NCBI GenBank assembly: GCA_015222065.1
Contig: JADFUQ010000285.1
Location: 1 to 13,782 of the forward strand
DNA length: 13,782 bases
Origin: Bacteroidota bacterium
GTDB taxonomy: Bacteria; Bacteroidota; Bacteroidia; Bacteroidales; VadinHA17
Direction: 5' to 3'
A program made the position numbers and the translations under genes. Positions 1 to 7,519 of this stretch are shown here, one piece after another. The notes under the pieces were generated by a model, which was not told the DNA's origin, did no database searches, and saw only the letters and a list, made by a program, of their open reading frames with translations. The stretch's first letter is position 1, and every line of letters begins with the position of its first letter.

Positions 1-2178
1 GAAAAAGAGATTAAGAACAGATACAGGGGACTTCTCAGGTCATTCCAGGTAACTCCTGCCAGGAAAGAGCTGAAACAGGTTAGAAAGGCATACCAGCTTG
101 TTACTGAGGAATGTAATGACCGGGTAACCTCTACCGGTGAGCCAGTAATATACCATGTTACATCAGTAGCGAAAATAGTAGCCGGGGAGATGGGACTTGG
201 CTATATGTCAGTAATAGGGGCATTACTCAAAGATATCATAACCATATCGAAGATCACTGAAAAAGACATTACAAAAAATTTTGATTTTCAGATATCCGAT
301 ATTATTAAAGGGTTAGGAAAGATATCTGATCTGGATACTAAAAAAACCTCGTATCAGCCCGATCATTTCAGGAAGCTGGTTATTAACCTTGCAGATGATA
401 TCAGGGTAATTCTTATTAAACTTGCCGAAAGACTGGAAGTTATGAGAAAACTTGATGCTATGGATAATGAATCCCGGCTTCGCATATCTTCTGAGACATA
501 TTATTTGTATGCTCCATTGGCTTACAGATTGGGTTTACATAATATCAAATCCGAGATGGAAGATACGGCACTTAAATATCTTGAGCCGGATATTTATAAT
601 TTCATTGCTGAAAAGGTAAGAGAGACTACTTCAAAAAGAAACAGATTTACACGTGAGTTTATCAGACCATTAAAAGAGAAACTATCTGAACAAAGTTTTA
701 ATTATGAAGTTAAAAGCCGGTTAAAAAGTATACATTCCATCTGGCAAAAAATGAAAAAGCAGGGAGTGAATTTTGAAGAAGTGTATGACATTTTTGCCAT
801 TCGTATAATATTGGAAACCAGGGAAAAAAAGGAAAAGAAAGATTGCTGGCAGGCATATTCTATTGTTACAGATATTTACCAGCCAAACCCGCAAAGATTA
901 AGGGATTGGATATCCATTCCCAAATCAAATGGTTATGAATCTTTGCATACAACTGTTGTAAGTCCTAAAGGCAGATGGGTTGAAGTTCAGATACGTACTT
1001 CACGAATGAATGAGATTGCTGAGAAAGGTTATGCAGCCCACTGGCAATATAAAGGCGGCAAAGGAAATGGCGGACTGGATTCATGGTTGACAAGGATGCA
1101 TGAGATCCTTGATTCCCAGGAATCAACATCTCTTGATTTTTATGAGCAGATCAAATCCGGTCTATATTCAGATGAAATATATATTTTCACCCCTAACGGG
1201 GATCTGAAGCAACTACCTGCCGGTGCAACAGTTCTTGATTTTGCTTTTGAGATACATTCTGAGGTAGGAGCTGCCTGTGTTGCAGGTAACGTGAACGGAA
1301 AAAATGTACCTATCCGGTATATTCTGCAAAATGGCGACAGGGTTGCTGTTCTTACCGCGAAGAACCAGAAACCTAAGACAGACTGGTTGAATTTTGTGAT
1401 AACATCAAAGGCAAAAACAAAGATTAAACAAACTCTTAATGAAGAAAAACTAAAAGCTGCTGAAGCAGGGAAAGAAAAACTGATCCGCCGGATAAAGAAC
1501 TGGAAAATTGGCTATTCCGACAAGATTATACAAAAGCTTCTTTCTCATTATAAATTAAAGCTTGCGCAGGATCTGTATTGGCTGATTCAAACTGAAAAGA
1601 TTGATCTTAGTGAGATAAAGGAAATTCTTTCCAAACCGGAAACAAATCTATTGACTCCGAAGAAAATTGTAAAAGATGAACCCAGGAAGGAATCACCGGT
1701 AGAAGAATCTTTCGATGATTTCCTTATTATTGAAGACAAGGTGAAAGACCTGGATTATAGACTTGCGAAATGTTGTATGCCTGCCTTTGGAGATAAAGCA
1801 TTCGGATTTGTAACTATTAACGAAGGAATAAAAATTCACCGGATAAACTGTCCAAACGCACCATATCTATATTCAAACTTTGGATACAGAATTGTTAAGG
1901 TAAGATGGACAAAACCTGCAGGTTCTGAGTCGTTTCTGGCTAACATACGAATATCAGGAGTGGACGAAATGGGTATGATCAATAGAATAACAGATGTTAT
2001 CTCAAATTATATGCGGGTAAATATGAGATCAATATCCGTTGAATCAAAAGAAGGTTTGTTTGAAGGTAACCTGAAAGTGCTTGTAGCTGGTAATAAAATT
2101 TTGGAAGGGCTTATCAGGAAACTGGAAAAGATTAAAGGTATTACTAAAGTTAGTTGTATAAGGATGAAGGTTGAATGA
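1..2178 (+). CDS. relA: Long RelA/SpoT homologue, (p)ppGpp synthetase with degenerate hydrolase domain (5' partial)
   Basis: The frame is open from base 1, so the gene starts upstream; little seems missing, because in-window residue numbers nearly match full-length Rel proteins. An ATG at 190 lies inside the HD domain and is not the start. Domains in order: pseudo-HD hydrolase (about 20-200), synthetase (about 235-350), TGS (about 392-455), zinc-finger/CC domain with Cys591-Cys592, His613 and Cys617, and C-terminal ACT (about 645-720). The synthetase keeps Asp263 (YDIFAIR), Tyr312 (NGYESLHTT) and catalytic Glu328 (EVQIRT), so it should transfer pyrophosphate from ATP to GDP/GTP on stalled ribosomes. 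In the HD domain the HD motif reads Lys77-Asp78, the following ED is Thr-Ile, and KLADRLHN reads KLAERLEV, so ppGpp hydrolysis is very unlikely. The synthetase loop is RLRD (299-302), closer to RXKD of bifunctional enzymes than EXDD of proteobacterial RelA. A purine-rich tail follows the stop. Confidence 0.95.
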   Translation, partial: EKEIKNRYRGLLRSFQVTPARKELKQVRKAYQLVTEECNDRVTSTGEPVIYHVTSVAKIVAGEMGLGYMSVIGALLKDIITISKITEKDITKNFDFQISDIIKGLGKISDLDTKKTSYQPDHFRKLVINLADDIRVILIKLAERLEVMRKLDAMDNESRLRISSETYYLYAPLAYRLGLHNIKSEMEDTALKYLEPDIYNFIAEKVRETTSKRNRFTREFIRPLKEKLSEQSFNYEVKSRLKSIHSIWQKMKKQGVNFEEVYDIFAIRIILETREKKEKKDCWQAYSIVTDIYQPNPQRLRDWISIPKSNGYESLHTTVVSPKGRWVEVQIRTSRMNEIAEKGYAAHWQYKGGKGNGGLDSWLTRMHEILDSQESTSLDFYEQIKSGLYSDEIYIFTPNGDLKQLPAGATVLDFAFEIHSEVGAACVAGNVNGKNVPIRYILQNGDRVAVLTAKNQKPKTDWLNFVITSKAKTKIKQTLNEEKLKAAEAGKEKLIRRIKNWKIGYSDKIIQKLLSHYKLKLAQDLYWLIQTEKIDLSEIKEILSKPETNLLTPKKIVKDEPRKESPVEESFDDFLIIEDKVKDLDYRLAKCCMPAFGDKAFGFVTINEGIKIHRINCPNAPYLYSNFGYRIVKVRWTKPAGSESFLANIRISGVDEMGMINRITDVISNYMRVNMRSISVESKEGLFEGNLKVLVAGNKILEGLIRKLEKIKGITKVSCIRMKVE

Positions 2179-2337
2179 TGAAGCTGGAAGAAATAGGGAG
2201 TAAGGAGAGAGCGGTTGAGAAATGAAGCTACAACGCAAACTCCAAAAAATAACCAGAATTGCCAAATAAATGGACCGTCATGAGCTTTTTTTTATTACCT
2301 TTATCATTCAATTGATCATCATTTTGGGTAAATAACT

Positions 2338-3021
2338 ATGAAGTACAGAGTTCTTATTTTAATAATATTTTTCTTGCCTTTTATCCCGGCAAATTCACAA
2401 TGGTTTTATCATTTTCCCGATGCTTTCTTTATGCCGGCTCCGGGTCCTGAAAAATATTTTCTTGACAACCGGAATACACGCCCGGGTAGTGAAGACCTGC
2501 AACTGATGAATGTTGATGTGCAACTTGGTACTTCATTTTTTTCTTCATTTACCGGAAGCCCTATGATGTCATCTTATATAGCCCCAACATTGAATTTCAA
2601 TATATCTCCACGATTCAACCTCAGTGTGGGAGGTGTTTTATTGAATAATCATACTTCAGTATTCAATCAATTTGTTCCCGGAGGTATGGAACAGGGCATC
2701 TTGCCTGGCAGGCTTAACTCCGATTTTGCACTGTTTGCTTCAGGTAATTACCTTGTTAATAATAAACTACTGGTCTACGGGAGTGCCTATACAAGTAAAT
2801 TTTCAGCAAATAATCATTCTCCTTTCCGGCTCAACTCATCAACATTCCGTAAAAATCATTTTGACCGGTTTACGCTTGGCGCAAAGTATAAGCTCTCTAA
2901 TGCGTTTACAATTGGCGCACAGGTGGAATACAGTGACGGACTTAATCCCTACTACAGGTTTAATCCTTACGGACGATCTCCCTATAGAAGCAGGAGTCTC
3001 TATTCGCCTGTTTTTTGGTAA
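2338..3021 (+). CDS. Secreted, probable outer-membrane beta-rich protein of unknown function
   Basis: A 227-residue protein that I do not recognise as a named family. Residues 1-20 form a clear Sec signal peptide: a basic start, a hydrophobic core (VLILIIFFLPFI) and a likely cut after Ala-Asn-Ser. There is no lipobox cysteine. The mature part has alternating polar/hydrophobic stretches rich in Ser, Asn, Tyr and Phe (for example around 60-110 and 125-200) that read as antiparallel beta strands, and it ends in Val-Phe-Trp; a terminal aromatic residue is common in outer-membrane barrels. This suggests a small barrel or surface protein, but that is inference. A short Tyr/Arg/Pro/Ser-rich segment (about 205-222) precedes the end. 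It lies 159 bp after the RelA-like gene with no clear promoter, and converges with dnaE. A 140-residue frame inside it is a shadow. Confidence 0.75.
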   Translation: MKYRVLILIIFFLPFIPANSQWFYHFPDAFFMPAPGPEKYFLDNRNTRPGSEDLQLMNVDVQLGTSFFSSFTGSPMMSSYIAPTLNFNISPRFNLSVGGVLLNNHTSVFNQFVPGGMEQGILPGRLNSDFALFASGNYLVNNKLLVYGSAYTSKFSANNHSPFRLNSSTFRKNHFDRFTLGAKYKLSNAFTIGAQVEYSDGLNPYYRFNPYGRSPYRSRSLYSPVFW

Positions 3022-3074
3022 TATTTGGTATAGCTTTTATCTCTTGGTATTTTTGTCTCTTTTATTTGATTTAA

Positions 3075-3156
3075 GAACAAGGAACACCGATTAACGAATT
3101 TTGATTTATTCATTTCGGTTTCTACTTCTAAAATCTTAAATCGTTAATCCTTGTTC
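3075..3156. repeat. Imperfect inverted repeat between convergent genes
   Basis: The left arm has GAACAAGG (3075-3082) and ATTAACGA (3090-3097), separated by a 7-base insertion. The right arm (3141-3156), reverse-complemented, reads GAACAAGGATTAACGA without the insertion. Weaker pairing continues inward through GATTTA-like blocks to a loop near 3109-3124. It lies between the ends of the 2338-3021 gene and dnaE, so it may stop transcription from both sides, though there is no compact GC stem plus T-run. It resembles dispersed intergenic repeats of Bacteroidetes; this is from general familiarity, not a search. Confidence 0.5.
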
Positions 3157-3159
3157 GAT

Positions 3160-3255
3160 ATTCAATTTATTCTTTCTATTCTCATTGTTTTTCGCTTTAT
3201 TTCATTTTTTCGCCCTTTCACCCACTCACTCCATCTCCCTATCGTCCATTTATAA
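3160..3255 (-). repeat. Purine-rich low-complexity tract after dnaE
   Basis: Read on the minus strand (the dnaE coding strand), the bases downstream of the dnaE stop are almost all purine plus T, with repeated GAG, GGGTGAAA and GAAAAA-like blocks. No coding potential is seen. The same kind of tract follows the S24 repressor gene and, for a shorter stretch, the RelA-like gene. Confidence 0.4.
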
Positions 3256-3267
3256 AGTCATCTATTC

Positions 3268-6201
3268 TCAATATCTGGGATCAGCAAGCGTAGGTAATTT
3301 TGCCATTTTAACTACTTCCACACTCGGAAAACCAAACTCTTCAACAACTTTTCCAAGTATCAGGTAAGTACCACTCCCGCGGAATGGGTAACACTTAAGA
3401 GCCTGGGGGAAGTGTACAGTATCAAAGAATTCCCCTGTGTCATCAATAAAAGCAGCGAAATGCATCCATTCCTTCTTAACTGTTTTAATGTACTTAATTG
3501 TTACCAGGTGACCGACCATTTTTACTTTCCTGCCTATCTTTCTTCTCATATCTTTCGCCTTAATTTCACCTCTGAATGAGGTTTTTAGCAGATCAAAGTA
3601 GGAGATGGTAACAGGGAAACCAAGCAGTTCAATTTCGTCAAAAGCATCCTCCAGGTTGCTTTGCTCAAGTTCAGGGAGCTTAAATTTTTTTGCAGGCATA
3701 TTGAACAGGGCAGGGGAGTTTTTACTTTTTTCCCCTTTTCCGTAAAGCATATATGCCTGCCATAAAAGCTCCTTCTTTGATTTTCCGGTAAATCTGAAGG
3801 CATTAATCCTTATTAGCAGTGTAAGTTGTTCTATTCCAGGGTGAATACGTCGAATAAAATCTTCGAGTCCCGTGTATTCTCCCTTCATTTCGCGTTCGTC
3901 AGGTATTTCTCTTGAAATTTTTCGTTCAAGGTTCTCAATATGAACAAACCCCAGATAGATCGTTTTTCCACTAATAGTAGTTTTGTAAAGACTGTTATTA
4001 ATGCATGGCAGTTCAATAGTGGCTCCCCATCGTTTTGCTTCATTCACGTAAACCCAGGTACGGTAAAATCCGCCAAAATTATTTATTACGGCAACCATGA
4101 ATTCAAGCGGAAAATGTGCTTTGAGGTATAAGCTCTGAAGACTTTCAACAGCATAGGAGGCAGAATGGGCTTTGGAAAAGGAATATCCTGCAAAAGATTC
4201 AATCTGACGCCATACCTCTTTGGTAAGATTATCAGGATAACCCCGCGTTTTACAATTACTAAAAAATTTATCAACAATCTTCCTTAACTCTGCTTTCGAG
4301 CGGAATTTACCACTCATAGCCCGGCGCAGAACATCAGCATCAGCAAGATCAAGTCCTGCAAAATGATGACAAACTTTTAGTACATCTTCCTGGTAAACCA
4401 TAACCCCGAAAGTTTCGGAAAGCTGCTCCTTCATAACAGGGTGGATGTAATCAAAACTGTTGGGATTATAAAACCTCCGGATATATTCACGCATCATCCC
4501 CGACCGTGCTACACCGGGGCGTATAACTGAGCTTGCAGCTACAAGGTTAAGGTAATTGTCGCACTGCAGTTTTACAAGTAATCCCCGCATAGCAGGACTC
4601 TCGACATAGAAACACCCGTTGGTTTCGCCATTTCTTAACAGCTTTTTCACCTCACTATCCTTCTTGAAGTCCTGTATGGCATGTGCATCAACCTTTACAC
4701 CTTTATTACGCCCGATGATCTCCACACTCTCCTTAATATGCCCAATTCCGCGCTGGCTCAGGATATCCAGTTTTTCAAAACCGATATCTTCCGCAACATA
4801 CATATCCCACTGGGTTGTAGGGTATCCTTTTGGTGGCAGGTCAAGAGCTGTATAACAGGTAATCGGTTCTTCCGAGATAAGAATTCCCCCTGCATGGATA
4901 CTTCGCATGTTTGGAAAATCAACAATCCTGATTCCCATAGCGAATATTTTTCCGGTGATATCATTACGGTTCAATTCATCTGACGGGTTATTGATCAGTG
5001 CATCAATTTCAGCTTTTGGAAGACCATATACTTTTCCCAGTTCGCGGAGGATCGATTTACCCCGGAATGTTGATATAGTACCCAGCAACGCGGTATGTTC
5101 CCTGCCATACCGTTTGAAAATATAATCAAGCACTTCGTCACGTTCTTTCCATGAGTAATCAATGTCGAAGTCGGGCGGACTGGTACGTTTAGGATTGAGA
5201 AACCGCTCGAAATACAGGTTCAACTCAATAGGATCTACATCGGTGATTTTAAGGCAGTAAGCTACAATTGAATTAGCGCCACTACCACGCCCGACATGAT
5301 AAAACCCCCGGTTCATTGAATAACGGATAATATCCCATGTAATAAGGAAGTAAGAGGAAAACCCTAGTTCATAAATAATATTAAGTTCATGCTTTATGCG
5401 TGTTGCAGCTTCGCTGTTTTTTTTTCCGTACCGGTAGTCCAGTCCATCCATTGCCAGCTTCTCCAGCAACAAGCGGTCATCCTCCGCATTTCCGGTAAAG
5501 GTTTTTTTATTCTTATATGATTTGTAGTTAAAATCAAATGAGCATGCAGATATTAATTTTTCCGTATTACGAATAATATCAGGATAATCGGTAAAAGATT
5601 TTAATAGCCGATCAATTTGTAAGAGCTTATCTTCAGGATGTGCGCACTGGTACGGCTCAAGCTTGCTGAGGAGTGTATTATGGTCAATTGCCCGGAGATG
5701 ACAATGTACTTCATAACCTTCTTTATCTGTAAAAGTTGCATTTTGCAGAATGACCATCTTCGACCGGGGAAGTTTAGACGATATTAATTTTCGTACAGCA
5801 TAAGGAGGGATGCCTATATATTCGTTATCTCTTAAATTGTCAGGTAACCGGGAGCCAAACGGATAAATAACCCGGACATTTTTAAAAGCCGGGGTAAATT
5901 GGGGCAGGGGAGTGCCCGATAAATGATGCCGGCTCAGAAAGTTGTTGAGTTCTCTAAAACCTTCATTATTTTTAGCCAGACCAATATATAGCTGTTGGTC
6001 TCCGTCACGGAAATCAATACCGGGAACAGGTTTGATTTTTTCCTTCCGGCATAATTTCACAAAATCAGGTATTCCTGTGGAATTATTGATATCAGTCAGG
6101 GCAATTGTTTTTATACCCCTTTTGGAAGATTCTTTTACAAGATCCTCTGGTGAAAGGGTTCCGTAGCGCAGACTATAATATGAATGAGCATTAAGATACA
6201 T
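3268..6201 (-). CDS. dnaE: DNA polymerase III alpha-type subunit, short DnaE, probable damage-inducible paralogue
   Basis: A C-family polymerase of 977 residues, shorter than the roughly 1,160 of E. coli DnaE. Order: PHP domain (1-210), palm/fingers with catalytic DFDID at 344-348 and third aspartate Asp479 (EKLDILSQR), conserved SIHAGG (434-439), MVYQEDV (601-607), GYSFSKAHSASYA (672-684), and a C-terminal OB-fold (about 890-965). The metal-binding PHP histidines are damaged: the usual HxH reads Asn-Ala-His (4-6) and the usual TDHG reads Thr-Asp-Ile-Asn (36-39), so PHP proofreading is unlikely and there is no DnaQ domain. NSPALF (828-833) is a weak clamp-binding candidate. The ATG at 6201 overlaps the dinB end by 11 bp, so the two are translationally coupled. 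Context (dinB plus S24 repressor) argues for a lesion-bypass role, like DnaE2/ImuC, rather than the replicative enzyme; the replicative dnaE should lie elsewhere. The assignment to this subgroup is inference. Confidence 0.93.
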   Translation of the reverse strand: MYLNAHSYYSLRYGTLSPEDLVKESSKRGIKTIALTDINNSTGIPDFVKLCRKEKIKPVPGIDFRDGDQQLYIGLAKNNEGFRELNNFLSRHHLSGTPLPQFTPAFKNVRVIYPFGSRLPDNLRDNEYIGIPPYAVRKLISSKLPRSKMVILQNATFTDKEGYEVHCHLRAIDHNTLLSKLEPYQCAHPEDKLLQIDRLLKSFTDYPDIIRNTEKLISACSFDFNYKSYKNKKTFTGNAEDDRLLLEKLAMDGLDYRYGKKNSEAATRIKHELNIIYELGFSSYFLITWDIIRYSMNRGFYHVGRGSGANSIVAYCLKITDVDPIELNLYFERFLNPKRTSPPDFDIDYSWKERDEVLDYIFKRYGREHTALLGTISTFRGKSILRELGKVYGLPKAEIDALINNPSDELNRNDITGKIFAMGIRIVDFPNMRSIHAGGILISEEPITCYTALDLPPKGYPTTQWDMYVAEDIGFEKLDILSQRGIGHIKESVEIIGRNKGVKVDAHAIQDFKKDSEVKKLLRNGETNGCFYVESPAMRGLLVKLQCDNYLNLVAASSVIRPGVARSGMMREYIRRFYNPNSFDYIHPVMKEQLSETFGVMVYQEDVLKVCHHFAGLDLADADVLRRAMSGKFRSKAELRKIVDKFFSNCKTRGYPDNLTKEVWRQIESFAGYSFSKAHSASYAVESLQSLYLKAHFPLEFMVAVINNFGGFYRTWVYVNEAKRWGATIELPCINNSLYKTTISGKTIYLGFVHIENLERKISREIPDEREMKGEYTGLEDFIRRIHPGIEQLTLLIRINAFRFTGKSKKELLWQAYMLYGKGEKSKNSPALFNMPAKKFKLPELEQSNLEDAFDEIELLGFPVTISYFDLLKTSFRGEIKAKDMRRKIGRKVKMVGHLVTIKYIKTVKKEWMHFAAFIDDTGEFFDTVHFPQALKCYPFRGSGTYLILGKVVEEFGFPSVEVVKMAKLPTLADPRY

Positions 6202-7396
6202 TTGCCTGTGCTTTTACTTTCAGATAAGCTTCAGTTTCAGCCGGGGTTTTTACTCCTACAGCTCTTCTTATTGCATATTTACCAAACCTGTTACGCAGTT
6301 TATCCATAGTCAGGTAAAGTCTTACCATTTCCTGTGTATCTTCAAACATGTTAAGTTGTTGTACGCCATTTACCAGGTGGCTAAAACACACACCAATCAA
6401 GCGTACCAGCATTCTGCGATAGTACAATCTGCCGAATAATTCCCTGGCAGTTTCTATCAGTACATGGTCGAATGAAGTGTATGGTATCCATTTCTGAAGG
6501 GTGTGTGTATCAAAGTTGGAGTACCTGATCTTCACTGTCACGCATGATGTAAGTTTTTGTTTTTTCCTTAGTTCATATGTGATTTTTTCTACCATAGCTA
6601 CCAGTATCTGATTCAGTTTGATAATATCGGTACTGTCTTTTTCAAAAGTCCGCTCTGTACTTATCGATTTTCGTTCGGAATAACGGATTACAGGGGTTGT
6701 ATCGACACCATTTGCTTTTTTCCAGATGATGATCCCGTTTTTTCCAAGCAGACGTTCCATCATATCTACAGGTATGCCGCTCAATGTTTCTATAGTAGAT
6801 ACACCCATGGATCGCAACAGATGAAATGTTTTATTTCCTATCATGGGTATCTTCCTGATGGACAATGGAAAAATGAATGGTTTTACTTTTGTGCCGGGTA
6901 TTTCAAGTTCTCCATTAGGCTTAGCTTCTCCGGCAGCGATCTTAGAAACAGTTTTGTTTACTGACAATCCGAATGAAACAGGAAGCCCGGTGTTATTTAT
7001 TATATCATTACGCAGTTCTTTTGTCCATGCCAGACATCCAAAAAAGCGATCCATTCCTGTAATATCAATATAATGTTCATCAATTGAAGCTTTTTCGTAC
7101 ACCGGCGCCTTTTCTGCAATAATGTCTGTAACCATATGTGAATACTTGCTGTAGAGTTCCATATCGCCACGAATTACCAGTGCATCAGGACACAGATTAC
7201 GTACCATCTTCATAGGCATAGCTGAATGTACCCCGAATTCTCTTGCTTCATAGCTGCAACTTGCAACCACACTACGATCGGAAGTGCCTCCTATAACTAC
7301 AGGCTTTCCCTGTAGTTTACTATTCTTCAATCTCTCTACCGATACAAAAAAAGTATCCAGATCAAAATGTACAATATTTCTACTTCCTGTTTCCAT
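6191..7396 (-). CDS. dinB: Y-family DNA polymerase IV (DinB-like)
   Basis: A 401-residue Y-family translesion polymerase. The palm has FDLD (11-14, catalytic Asp12) and SIDEHYID (104-111, catalytic Asp106 and Glu107); Phe16-Phe17 include the steric-gate position that excludes ribonucleotides. Fingers carry SCSYEAREFGVHSAMP (46-61), and a thumb with helix-hairpin-helix repeats (about 180-225) and a little-finger domain (about 240-340) follow. QLNMF at 347-351 is a good beta-clamp-binding motif. The ATG at 7396 is preferred because it puts METGSRNIVHFDLD in line with family starts; an in-frame GTG at 7411 would add five residues. It is first in a dinB-dnaE operon, diverges from the S24 repressor gene, and probably starts from the shared operator region at 7412-7519. 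No clear -7 box was found on this strand. Confidence 0.95.
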   Translation of the reverse strand: METGSRNIVHFDLDTFFVSVERLKNSKLQGKPVVIGGTSDRSVVASCSYEAREFGVHSAMPMKMVRNLCPDALVIRGDMELYSKYSHMVTDIIAEKAPVYEKASIDEHYIDITGMDRFFGCLAWTKELRNDIINNTGLPVSFGLSVNKTVSKIAAGEAKPNGELEIPGTKVKPFIFPLSIRKIPMIGNKTFHLLRSMGVSTIETLSGIPVDMMERLLGKNGIIIWKKANGVDTTPVIRYSERKSISTERTFEKDSTDIIKLNQILVAMVEKITYELRKKQKLTSCVTVKIRYSNFDTHTLQKWIPYTSFDHVLIETARELFGRLYYRRMLVRLIGVCFSHLVNGVQQLNMFEDTQEMVRLYLTMDKLRNRFGKYAIRRAVGVKTPAETEAYLKVKAQANVS

Positions 7397-7447
7397 ATAA
7401 AAAATATTCACAAAAACTTGTATTTGTCAATCCTTTAATTTATTTTT

Positions 7448-7462
7448 GATTAGAATGTAATC
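7448..7462. promoter_or_regulatory. Candidate repressor operator 1
   Basis: GATTAGAATGTAATC has inverted arms GATTA/TAATC around a 5-base centre. One flanking base on each side (T7447, A7463) extends the arms to six. It lies in the divergent gap between the S24 repressor gene and dinB. Its match to a second copy 23 bp away, start to start, supports binding by a dimeric HTH repressor. The role is inferred from position and symmetry. Confidence 0.65.
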
Positions 7463-7470
7463 ATTTTTTT

Positions 7471-7485
7471 GATTATAATATAATC
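7471..7485. promoter_or_regulatory. Candidate repressor operator 2
   Basis: GATTATAATATAATC is a perfect 15-bp palindrome: seven-base arms GATTATA/TATAATC around one central base. With operator 1 it gives the consensus GATTAnAATnTAATC. The site is 35 bp before the repressor ATG, where bound protein would block that promoter; the pair together could also silence dinB-dnaE. Confidence 0.68.
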
Positions 7486-7519
7486 CTTTTTTATTATATT
7501 GCAAAAAAAAATATCCATC

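Noticed and set aside
2672..3094. A 140-residue plus-strand frame overlapping the secreted protein gene
   Set aside because: It lies in another frame of the 2338-3021 gene, which has a clean signal peptide; the alternative shows no family motif.
3185..3367. A 60-residue plus-strand frame at the dnaE 3' end
   Set aside because: It runs through the low-complexity tract and antisense to the dnaE C-terminus; no start signal or motif.
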